From Alphaproteobacteria bacterium (GTDB lineage: Bacteria; Pseudomonadota; Alphaproteobacteria; ATCC43930; CGMCC-115725): 7,619 nucleotides of DNA. Below are positions 1 through 6,239 of the stretch, piece by piece. Position 1 is the stretch's first letter, and every line of letters begins with the position of its first letter. The translations under genes and the position numbers were made by a program. Under the pieces are notes generated by a model. That model did no database searches. It was given only the letters and a program-made list of their open reading frames with translations, and was not told where the DNA came from. The stretch covers positions 1 through 7,619 of the forward strand of contig JASHUW010000044.1 in the NCBI GenBank assembly GCA_030039815.1. The letters are read 5' to 3'.

Positions 1-2196
1 ATTCGCCGCGCCGCAGCCGCGCATCAGCGCGTCGAGCAGCACCTCCTTTTCGGTGCCCGTCTCATTCCAGTACGACAGCACAAAACCCAGGCGCCGCCAG
101 TGCCCGCGCTGCTGCACCGGGTCGCCCGACTGCCGCGCCACAGCCGAGAGCGCCTTCAGGCGCCATTTGACGCGCGTCCAGCCGCGCAACAACGGCCCGA
201 GATAGATCAGCAGCGCGATCACCGCCCGCGCCTTCGGCCCTTCGAAGCGCGGCGCGAGCTTGGTGCCGAGCCCGCCCTTGACACACATTGCTAGCGTAAG
301 CGCCAGCGGGAGCAAGAGGAGCCACCACCACCCGCCCCAGCCCAGTTGGCCGATGATCGCGGCGACCGCCAGGGGCAAGGAAGCGGCCGTCCACTCGAAG
401 GTCAGTGGCAGGTATTGAAAGATGCTGCCCGGCGGTTGGTAGAGCGTCTGGAACAGGCCGCGGCCAAACGTGCCGGAATAGATCACCGGCTTGCGGAACA
501 GCAGCATCGCCGCCGACAAATCGCCGTAAATCCGCCCGCTCCATTTCGCCTGGCCGAAGGCATTAAAGCGCTGCGGATGCTTACCGTAGACCAGCGCCTC
601 GGCCTTTCCGTAGCCCTTCTGCTGGCCGATATAGGCCTTCACGGTATTGCGCCGGAAATGCCAGACGAAGCCGGCGGCGCTATAGCCGATCTGGTAACCG
701 GCGTCCTGCAGCCGCCAGCAGATGTCGACATCGTCGCCGGCGGCGCGAAAGATCGGGTCAAACCCGCCGATGCTGAGCAGCACGTCGCGGCGGAACGCCA
801 TGTTGCAGCCGGCGATGTGCTCGGCGATCTCATCGTCGAGCAGCACATGGCAGGGTGCGCCGGGTGACACCGCGACCGCTTCCGGCACCAGGCTCGTCTC
901 GGCCGGTGAAAAATTCGGGCCGCCGCACGCAACGACGCCCTTCTCGACCATCGTTCCGACTAGGTAGTTCAGCCAGTCAGGATCGGCCACGCAGTCGCTG
1001 TCGGTATAGGCGACGATCTCGCCGGTAGCCGCCTCGGCGCCAACATTGCGCGCGACCGACAGCCCCTTGTTCTCCTGGCTGATAATCCGGCAATCGGAAT
1101 AGCCCTCGGAAATCTCCAGCGTCCGGTCGGTCGAGCCGTCATTAACGACGACGACCTCGTAATCCGGATAGCTCAGCTTTTCGAGCGACGCGAGGCACGC
1201 ATCCATCGTCCGCTCGGCGTTGTAGGCGCAGACCACCACCGAAACGCGCGGATAGCGCGACAGGGGCGGCGGCAGCGGACCGAGATACTGAGCGGCGACC
1301 TCGGCGAAAGCCTGTTTCGGCCGCCGTTCGCGATCGACCAGGCCGAACTCCCAATCCTCGATCGGGTGGCCGCCAGTGAACCATTCGTCGGTCCAGGCGA
1401 AGACGAACGTGCCCGCGACCCCGCCGGCAAACGCAGCCTTGACGTGCCACGACAGAATATCGCGCTGCTCGGCCTCGCTGCTGCGCAGCGAATCGGCGCC
1501 GAATTCGGTCAGCACCAGCGGCTTGGTGACGCACAAATTCTGCAGGCGCGCGACATAGCGGCGGAACGCGGTCTCGTCGTGCAGATAAACATTGAAGCAC
1601 AGGAAATCGCAAAAATCGGCGACGTCGAGATATTCCGTTGACGGGAAGCTCGCATAGCTGACGAGCGCGCCAGGATGCTCGCGGCGCACCAGCGCGGCGA
1701 GGCCCGCGACAAATTTCTCGACCCGCCGCGCGCCGTGCCAGCGGATGATGTCGGGCGGGATCTCGTTGCCGACCAGATAGGCGAAGACCGCCTGGTGCCG
1801 CGCGCAGGCGCGCACCCCGGCGACGATCGCCTCGCGGATGCCGCTCTGCACCTCGACGCTGTCGAGAAACGCGACATGCTGCGACCACGGCAGCCCGACC
1901 AGCACCCGCAGCCCGTGCCGCTGCGCCGCGTCGAGCAGCCAGACCGGCGGCACGGTGAAGACCCGCACCGTATTGATGCCGGCGGTCACCATCAGCGCAA
2001 AGTCGCGCTCGACCATGTCGAGTTCGGGGAACTGTGCGCCGTGGCAGCCGGGAGCAAAGGGGCCATAGGTCACGCCCTTCACGAAAAGCTTCGTCCCGCC
2101 GACGCGGAAGAACTTGCCGTCGACGCGAAGGGGGGCGGCGGCCGCGACCGGCGCCTGCGGCGTTTCAACGACCGCTTCGTCAACAACAAGGCTCAT
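1..2196 (-). CDS. Glycoside hydrolase-like TIM barrel fused to family 2 glycosyltransferase with C-terminal membrane segments (C-terminus beyond left edge)
   Basis: The frame stays open for 732 codons to base 1, so the C-terminus is missing. Residues about 25-305 read as a GH2/GH5-like (clan GH-A) TIM barrel. An early strand is KLFVKGVTYGPF. A GNE motif (E145) fits the acid/base, and LTEFG (E231) fits the nucleophile. The jelly-roll and Ig-like domains of classical GH2 enzymes are absent. Residues about 317-580 are a GT2 domain: RVSVVVCAYN, NDGSTD at 352-357, DSD at 399-401 (nucleotide-sugar/metal site), GCNMAFRRDV at 463-472, and GDDVD at 487-491 (likely catalytic acidic region). Hydrophobic segments at about 603-617, 620-638 and 657-670 suggest membrane anchoring. 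A further soluble segment begins after about 675. No signal peptide is visible, so both catalytic domains are probably cytoplasmic. The start at 2196 was chosen for its Shine-Dalgarno; in-frame ATGs at 2226 and 2265 lack one. The gene lies 96 bases after galE on the same strand and is probably cotranscribed. Acceptor and product are unknown. The GT2 call is firm; the hydrolase activity is inferred from motifs. Confidence 0.9.
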   Translation of the reverse strand, partial: MSLVVDEAVVETPQAPVAAAAPLRVDGKFFRVGGTKLFVKGVTYGPFAPGCHGAQFPELDMVERDFALMVTAGINTVRVFTVPPVWLLDAAQRHGLRVLVGLPWSQHVAFLDSVEVQSGIREAIVAGVRACARHQAVFAYLVGNEIPPDIIRWHGARRVEKFVAGLAALVRREHPGALVSYASFPSTEYLDVADFCDFLCFNVYLHDETAFRRYVARLQNLCVTKPLVLTEFGADSLRSSEAEQRDILSWHVKAAFAGGVAGTFVFAWTDEWFTGGHPIEDWEFGLVDRERRPKQAFAEVAAQYLGPLPPPLSRYPRVSVVVCAYNAERTMDACLASLEKLSYPDYEVVVVNDGSTDRTLEISEGYSDCRIISQENKGLSVARNVGAEAATGEIVAYTDSDCVADPDWLNYLVGTMVEKGVVACGGPNFSPAETSLVPEAVAVSPGAPCHVLLDDEIAEHIAGCNMAFRRDVLLSIGGFDPIFRAAGDDVDICWRLQDAGYQIGYSAAGFVWHFRRNTVKAYIGQQKGYGKAEALVYGKHPQRFNAFGQAKWSGRIYGDLSAAMLLFRKPVIYSGTFGRGLFQTLYQPPGSIFQYLPLTFEWTAASLPLAVAAIIGQLGWGGWWWLLLLPLALTLAMCVKGGLGTKLAPRFEGPKARAVIALLIYLGPLLRGWTRVKWRLKALSAVARQSGDPVQQRGHWRRLGFVLSYWNETGTEKEVLLDALMRGCGAAN

Positions 2197-2202
2197 CCAG
2201 CT

Positions 2203-2208
2203 TCCCTC
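2203..2208 (-). promoter_or_regulatory. Shine-Dalgarno deciding the start of the hydrolase-glycosyltransferase gene
   Basis: On the minus strand GAGGGA sits about 6-7 bases before the ATG at 2196. The in-frame ATGs at 2226 and 2265 have no comparable purine tract at the right distance. This favours a 5' end at 2196, although the frame is open all the way back to the galE stop. Confidence 0.6.
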
Positions 2209-2292
2209 GCGTTCGCGGGGCGTCATGCCGCGCGCCGCCCAGTCGGGCAGCGGCAGCCGTCGCATAACGGGCCGGGGGCCGGTAAATTCCCG

Positions 2293-3285
2293 CTAGCGTG
2301 CCGGTTCGTTGTGCCGGCGCGTTTCCCAGGCGAGCGCGCTGCCGATGATCGTGTCGAGATCGGAGCACTCGGCCTGCCAGCCAAGCACCGAGCGCGCGAG
2401 GCGCGGATCGGCAACCAGCGCCGGCGGATCGCCCGGCCGGCGCGGCGCCTCGCGTTGCGGCACGTCGCGACCGGTCGCCCGAGCCACGGCGGCGATGATC
2501 TCGCGCACCGAGTAGCCGCGCCCGGTGGCGAGGTTGAGCGCGGTACTGGCGCCGCCCTCGGCGAGATACCGGATCGCCCGCACATGGGCGCTCGCCAGAT
2601 CCTCGACGTGGATGTAGTCGCGGATCGCGGTCCCATCTGGGGTCGGGTAATCGATGCCGAAGATCGAAATCGGGTCCGCCGCGCCGAGCGCCGCGCGCAG
2701 CACCAGCGGGATCAGATGCGTCTCGGGGTGGTGCTCCTCGCCGATCTCTCCGCCGCGGTCGCAGCCTGAGGCGTTGAAATAGCGCAGCGCCACCGAGCGC
2801 AACCCGTACGCCTGGCCATACCAGTGCAGCACTCGCTCGATCGCCAGCTTGGTCTCGCCGTAGGGGTTGACCGGGCGCTGCGGTGTCGTCTCGGCAATCG
2901 GCATCTCCTCCGGCAGGCCGTAAGTCGCGCAGGTCGACGAAAAGACGATGCGATCGACGCCAACCTCGCGCATCGCGTCCAACAGCGCGAGTGTGCCGAC
3001 GACGTTATTGCGGTAATAAAGGGCAGGATCGGTGCCGGATTCGCCGACATAGGCAAAGGCCGCGAAGTGCATGACCGAAGCGACATGATGCCGCTTGAGT
3101 GCGGCCGCGACCGCGGTGCGATCGGCGATCTCGCCCTCGACCAGCGGCCCCCAGCGCACCGCATGACGGTGCCCGCGCGACAAATTGTCATAGGTAACGG
3201 GCACATAGCCGGCCTGGGCCAGGGCCTTGCAGGCGTGGCTGCCGATATAGCCGGCCCCGCCCGTGACCAGCACCGATTGTGACAT
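2293..3285 (-). CDS. galE: UDP-sugar 4-epimerase, GalE/ExoB type (UDP-glucose/galactose or possibly UDP-xylose 4-epimerase)
   Basis: This is a 330-residue extended short-chain dehydrogenase, close to the usual GalE length of about 338. It has the NAD-binding TGGAGYIG at residues 8-15, SST at 116-118, the catalytic pair Y142 and K146 (PYGETK), RYFNASG around 168-174, and DYIHVEDLA at 223-231. The family inverts C4 of a UDP-sugar through a transient 4-keto intermediate with tightly bound NAD, in the cytoplasm. The default reaction is UDP-glucose to UDP-galactose. Because ugd and uxs lie just across the divergent intergenic region, UDP-xylose to UDP-arabinose, as known for the Sinorhizobium UDP-xylose 4-epimerase, is a real alternative that the sequence alone cannot settle. 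The start at 3285 is supported by the Rossmann motif lying immediately downstream, although its ribosome-binding site is weak (GAGCGG). The gene is first in a minus-strand operon with the glycosyltransferase fusion. Confidence 0.93.
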   Translation of the reverse strand: MSQSVLVTGGAGYIGSHACKALAQAGYVPVTYDNLSRGHRHAVRWGPLVEGEIADRTAVAAALKRHHVASVMHFAAFAYVGESGTDPALYYRNNVVGTLALLDAMREVGVDRIVFSSTCATYGLPEEMPIAETTPQRPVNPYGETKLAIERVLHWYGQAYGLRSVALRYFNASGCDRGGEIGEEHHPETHLIPLVLRAALGAADPISIFGIDYPTPDGTAIRDYIHVEDLASAHVRAIRYLAEGGASTALNLATGRGYSVREIIAAVARATGRDVPQREAPRRPGDPPALVADPRLARSVLGWQAECSDLDTIIGSALAWETRRHNEPAR

Positions 3286-3453
3286 AATGACCGCTCAAAG
3301 CCGTTTTGGATGCCGCCCGACAACGAGGTTGGGGAGGGCAATGTTCCGTGAATTGCCCGCACAATATCGCAGCGCGGCGAGTGATGGGGGAATAAGCGGT
3401 GCGGAGGCCCGTTTTGGCCTGCGGTCGCTGTCAGAGGCGATGGAGATCGACTG
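3286..3453. promoter_or_regulatory. Divergent intergenic region between galE and ugd
   Basis: These 168 non-coding bases separate the divergent galE and ugd genes, so promoters for both operons must lie here or inside the neighbouring coding sequences. I do not see a convincing sigma-70 -35/-10 pair on either strand. The AT-richest patch is around 3341-3368. A short inverted repeat, AGGCC with a 6-base loop and then GGCCT, lies at 3405-3420, about 35 bases before the ugd start. A shared regulator could act here, but no operator is recognisable. Confidence 0.5.
3442..3445 (+). promoter_or_regulatory. Ribosome-binding site of ugd
   Basis: GGAG lies 8 bases before the ATG at 3454. It supports that start, and the Rossmann glycine motif follows within a few residues, as expected for the family. 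Confidence 0.6.
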
Positions 3454-4818
3454 ATGCGTATAGCGATGATCGGCACGGGATATGTCGGGCTCGTCTCCGG
3501 AGCCTGCTTCTCCGAATTCGGCGTGTCGGTCACCTGCGTGGACAAGGACGAGGACAAGATCGCCCGGCTCGAGCGCGGCGAAGTGCCGATCTATGAGCCC
3601 GGCCTCGACCAGCTCGTCGCGGTCAACAAGGCGGCCGGGCGGCTCGCCTTCACTACCGACCTGAAGGCGGCGCTCGACGGTGCCGATGCCGTGTTCATCG
3701 CCGTCGGCACCCCGTCCCGACGCGGCGACGGCCATGCCGATCTGTCCTATGTCTTCGCCGCGGCAGCCGAGATCGCCGAGACGCTGGCCCAGCTTCCCGC
3801 CAACCGCACCGTCGTCGTCACCAAATCGACCGTCCCGGTCGGTACTGGGCGGCGCGTCGAGCATATCCTGTCGCTGCACCTGCCGGCGGGCGCCTACGAT
3901 GTCGCCTCGAATCCCGAATTTTTGCGCGAGGGCTCGGCGATCCAGGATTTCATGCGTCCCGACCGCGTCGTCATCGGCACGGACAGCGAGCATGCGCGCA
4001 CCGTGCTGCGCGCGCTCTACCGGCCGCTCTACCTGCTCGAAACGCCGGTGCTGTTCACGACGATCGAGACCGCGGAACTCATCAAATACGCCGCCAACGC
4101 CTTTCTCGCGGCAAAGATTACCTTCATCAATCAGGTCGCCGATCTTTGCGAATCGGTCGGCGCCGATGTGCAGGATGTCGCGCGCGGCATCGGGCTCGAC
4201 GGGCGGATCGGACGCAAGTTCCTGCATGCCGGGCCGGGATTTGGCGGCTCGTGCTTCCCGAAGGATTGTGCCGCACTGGTGCGCACCGCCGAGGAAGCCG
4301 GCAAGCGCCTGACAATGGTCGAGCGCGTGCTTGAGATCAACGATTCACGCAAGCGCGGCATGGCGGACCGCATCGTCGCGGCATGTGGGGGCGACGTCGC
4401 CGGCAAGACCATCGCGGTGCTGGGCCTCACCTTCAAGCCCAACACCGACGACATGCGCGAGAGCCCGAGCCTCTCGATCCTGCCGCCGCTTATCGAGGCC
4501 GGCGCAACGATCCGCGCCTTCGACCCCGAGGGCATGGCGGAGTCGAAGAAGCTGCTGCCCGAGCTCGAATATTGCGAAGACGCCTACGACGCGATGATCG
4601 ACGCCGACGCGCTGGTGCTGCTCACCGAGTGGAACGAATTCCGTGCCCTCGACCTCGCCCGCATCAAGCAGCTTTTGCGCCGGCCCATCATCGTCGACCT
4701 GCGTAACATCTATCAGCCGCAAGAGATGACCGAAGCCGGCTTCATCTATCACAGCGTCGGCCGCGCCATGGCCGAACCGCCCGCCGGCCTCAGCGCGAAT
4801 TTGCGCGCGATCGCCTAA
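3454..4818 (+). CDS. ugd: UDP-glucose 6-dehydrogenase
   Basis: This 454-residue protein has the usual length for a bacterial UDP-glucose/GDP-mannose dehydrogenase. It carries out the two-step NAD-dependent oxidation of UDP-glucose to UDP-glucuronate in the cytoplasm. The N-terminal Rossmann motif GTGYVG is at residues 7-12. TKSTVPVGT at 123-131 and NPEFLREG at 153-160 follow, with the family glutamate at 155 or 159. The conserved lysine is K211 in ELIKYAANAFLA. The catalytic cysteine is C267 in GFGGSCFPKD. A C-terminal UDP-binding domain includes LGLTFKPNTDDMRESPS at 323-339. All expected active-site residues are present. It is first in a plus-strand operon with uxs, which starts 37 bases after the ugd stop and uses its product. 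UDP-mannose-type dehydrogenases are related, but the motif set and the uxs partner fit UDP-glucose. No break or frameshift is seen. Confidence 0.97.
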   Translation: MRIAMIGTGYVGLVSGACFSEFGVSVTCVDKDEDKIARLERGEVPIYEPGLDQLVAVNKAAGRLAFTTDLKAALDGADAVFIAVGTPSRRGDGHADLSYVFAAAAEIAETLAQLPANRTVVVTKSTVPVGTGRRVEHILSLHLPAGAYDVASNPEFLREGSAIQDFMRPDRVVIGTDSEHARTVLRALYRPLYLLETPVLFTTIETAELIKYAANAFLAAKITFINQVADLCESVGADVQDVARGIGLDGRIGRKFLHAGPGFGGSCFPKDCAALVRTAEEAGKRLTMVERVLEINDSRKRGMADRIVAACGGDVAGKTIAVLGLTFKPNTDDMRESPSLSILPPLIEAGATIRAFDPEGMAESKKLLPELEYCEDAYDAMIDADALVLLTEWNEFRALDLARIKQLLRRPIIVDLRNIYQPQEMTEAGFIYHSVGRAMAEPPAGLSANLRAIA

Positions 4819-4844
4819 CAACCCACAACAACAAGCGCCAACCC

Positions 4845-4854
4845 GAGGATCCTC
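4845..4854 (+). promoter_or_regulatory. Ribosome-binding site of uxs within a 10-base palindrome
   Basis: GAGGATCCTC is a perfect palindrome whose first half, GAGG, is the Shine-Dalgarno, 7 bases before the uxs ATG at 4856. With no loop it is unlikely to form a stable RNA hairpin within one molecule. It supports the chosen start. Confidence 0.6.
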
Positions 4855-4855
4855 C

Positions 4856-5842
4856 ATGCGTACCTCAACCAAGCGCATTCTCGTCACTGGCGGTGCCGGC
4901 TTTCTTGGCTCGCATCTGTGCGAACGGTTGATCGCCGACGGGCACAGTGTTCTGTGCGTCGACAACTACTTCACCGGGCGCAAGGAGAATGTCGGGCATC
5001 TGCTCGACGATCCGAATTTCGAGGCGATGCGGCACGACGTAACACACCCGCTCTATGTCGAGGTCGATGAAATCTACAACCTCGCATGCCCGGCCTCGCC
5101 CATTCACTATCAGCACGATCCGGTGCAGACGACAAAGACCAGCGTGATCGGTGCGATCAACATGCTGGGACTGGCCAAGCGGCTGAAGGCGAAGATTCTC
5201 CAGGCCTCGACCTCGGAGGTCTATGGCGATCCGGTCATGCACCCTCAGCCCGAGTCGTATCGCGGCAACGTCAATCCGATCGGTCCGCGCGCTTGCTATG
5301 ACGAAGGCAAGCGGTGCGCCGAGACGCTGTTCTTCGATTACTACCGCCAGCACAACCTCCGCATTCGCGTGGTGCGCATCTTCAATACCTATGGCCCGCG
5401 CATGCACCCGAATGATGGTCGGGTCGTCTCGAACTTCATCGTCCAGGCGCTGAAGGGCGAGCCGATCACGCTTTACGGCGACGGCAGCCAGACCCGCGCC
5501 TTCTGCTATGTCGACGACCTGATCGAGGGTTTCGTCCGGATGATGGACGCGCCCGACGACATCACCGGCCCGATGAACCTCGGCAACCCTGTCGAGACCT
5601 CGGTCGCCGAGCTCGCGGAGATGATCGTCGACCTGACTGGTTCGCGCTCGCGCGTGATCTATCGGCCGCTGCCGGTCGATGATCCGCTGCAACGCCTGCC
5701 CGACATCGGCCAGGCCAGTGCGATCCTCAATTGGAAGCCGCGCACCCAGTTGCGCGTCGGCTTGCAGCGCACGATCGCCTATTTCGATCGACTGCTGCGC
5801 ACCAACGACGAAGCCGCCTTGCAGGCCTCGGCGGCGGATTAG
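4856..5842 (+). CDS. uxs: UDP-glucuronate decarboxylase (UDP-xylose synthase)
   Basis: This 328-residue extended short-chain dehydrogenase is predicted to convert UDP-glucuronate to UDP-xylose and CO2, with NAD recycled in the active site. The nucleotide-binding motif TGGAGFLGSH is at residues 11-20. The catalytic set matches UDP-xylose synthases: T119, S120 and E121 in STSEVYGDP, and Y148 and K152 in the hallmark GPRACYDEGKR at 143-153. RIFNTYGPRM (174-183) and YGDGSQTRAFCYVDDL (207-222) are typical substrate-binding and C-terminal motifs. ArnA-type decarboxylases differ around the YxxxK motif and are usually fused to a formyltransferase. RmlB dehydratases lack the RACYDEGKR signature. It is second in the operon after ugd and probably cytosolic. 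Its stop is one base from the stop of the opposing lipoprotein gene. The product can feed xylosyl transfer directly or be epimerised to UDP-arabinose. Confidence 0.96.
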   Translation: MRTSTKRILVTGGAGFLGSHLCERLIADGHSVLCVDNYFTGRKENVGHLLDDPNFEAMRHDVTHPLYVEVDEIYNLACPASPIHYQHDPVQTTKTSVIGAINMLGLAKRLKAKILQASTSEVYGDPVMHPQPESYRGNVNPIGPRACYDEGKRCAETLFFDYYRQHNLRIRVVRIFNTYGPRMHPNDGRVVSNFIVQALKGEPITLYGDGSQTRAFCYVDDLIEGFVRMMDAPDDITGPMNLGNPVETSVAELAEMIVDLTGSRSRVIYRPLPVDDPLQRLPDIGQASAILNWKPRTQLRVGLQRTIAYFDRLLRTNDEAALQASAAD

Positions 5843-5843
5843 C

Positions 5844-6140
5844 CTAGCGCCAATTCCCCAAGATCGGCTGGTGCGGAGCGCAGGTACCGGTCGCGGTCAC
5901 CAGTTCGCCGGGGCTCGCATTCTCGGTGGTGAGCTTGGCGGGCTCGTAAGGCGTCGCGCAAATCTGGTTGGCGAGCAACGCGTTGACCTTTGGATCATAG
6001 GCGTTGAACTTGGCGTATTCCGGCGGGATCGGCCCCGTCGGCACCGCCGCGGTCGTCCCGAAATCGGTCTTCACCGGTAGATAGGGCGTGCAGCTCGCGA
6101 CGAGCGGCACGACAAGCAGTAACCCAGAGAGCAATCGCAT
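5844..6140 (-). CDS. Small predicted lipoprotein of unknown function
   Basis: This encodes 98 residues from the ATG at 6140. It begins MRLL, followed by a hydrophobic run and a lipobox VASC with the acylated cysteine at 17: a short type II signal peptide. Threonine at +2 suggests outer-membrane sorting. The mature protein is about 82 residues. It is proline-rich at first (PVKTDFG, PTGPIPPEYAKF), then has NAYDPKVNALLANQICATPY and GTCAPH. C61 and C87 could form a disulfide. I do not recognise a named family. The frame is open further upstream to a TTG at 6197, but that adds 19 arginine-rich residues before the signal peptide, so 6140 is preferred although its ribosome-binding site is weak. It lies 99 bases after the DUF3300 gene on the same strand and converges on uxs. 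Confidence 0.75.
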   Translation of the reverse strand: MRLLSGLLLVVPLVASCTPYLPVKTDFGTTAAVPTGPIPPEYAKFNAYDPKVNALLANQICATPYEPAKLTTENASPGELVTATGTCAPHQPILGNWR

Positions 6141-6207
6141 GGCATCAACCGACGGCCGAATTCGGGCCGCCGGAGTGTGCCTGCGCCATCGCCTCAAAGC
6201 AACTGCG

Positions 6208-6227
6208 ACGGCGGCGTAGGCCGCCGT
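6208..6227 (-). terminator. Possible terminator hairpin after the DUF3300 gene
   Basis: On the minus strand a perfect 8-base-pair stem, ACGGCGGC with GCCGCCGT, encloses a 4-base CTAC loop. It starts about 12 bases after the DUF3300 stop. The downstream sequence (CGCAGTTGCTTTG) is only modestly T-rich, so intrinsic termination may be weak or the hairpin may be a 3'-end stabiliser. It sits between the DUF3300 and lipoprotein genes and argues that they are at least partly separate transcripts. Confidence 0.5.
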
Positions 6228-6239
6228 ATCGGGGCAACG

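Noticed and set aside
1142..1888. Minus-strand open frame of 248 codons in a second frame of the fusion gene
   Set aside because: It is very Arg/Ala-rich and overlaps the true frame, which carries continuous hydrolase and GT2 motifs through this region.
1675..2769. Long plus-strand open frame (364 codons) opposite the fusion gene and galE
   Set aside because: It spans the boundary of two well-supported minus-strand genes, is Arg/Ala/His-rich without recognisable motifs, and is explained by antisense of GC-rich coding DNA.
3405..3420. Inverted repeat AGGCC-N6-GGCCT upstream of ugd as an operator or terminator
   Set aside because: A 5-base stem is short and expected by chance in GC-rich DNA. 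There is no T tract and no second copy.
3295..4227. Minus-strand open frame of 310 codons across the intergenic region and the first half of ugd
   Set aside because: It is antisense to ugd, whose motifs are complete and in order. The predicted protein resembles no family I recognise.
4865..5692. Minus-strand open frame of 275 codons opposite uxs
   Set aside because: It is a mirror frame of a firmly identified gene, with a composition typical of antisense translation.
6153..6169. Near-palindrome around CGAATTCG, 13-29 bases before the lipoprotein ATG
   Set aside because: The symmetry needs a one-base offset and there is no second copy, so an operator claim is not supported.
5844..6197. Longer form of the small lipoprotein starting at TTG 6197
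   Set aside because: It would place 19 mostly basic and polar residues before the signal peptide. The ATG at 6140 gives a canonical lipoprotein signal.
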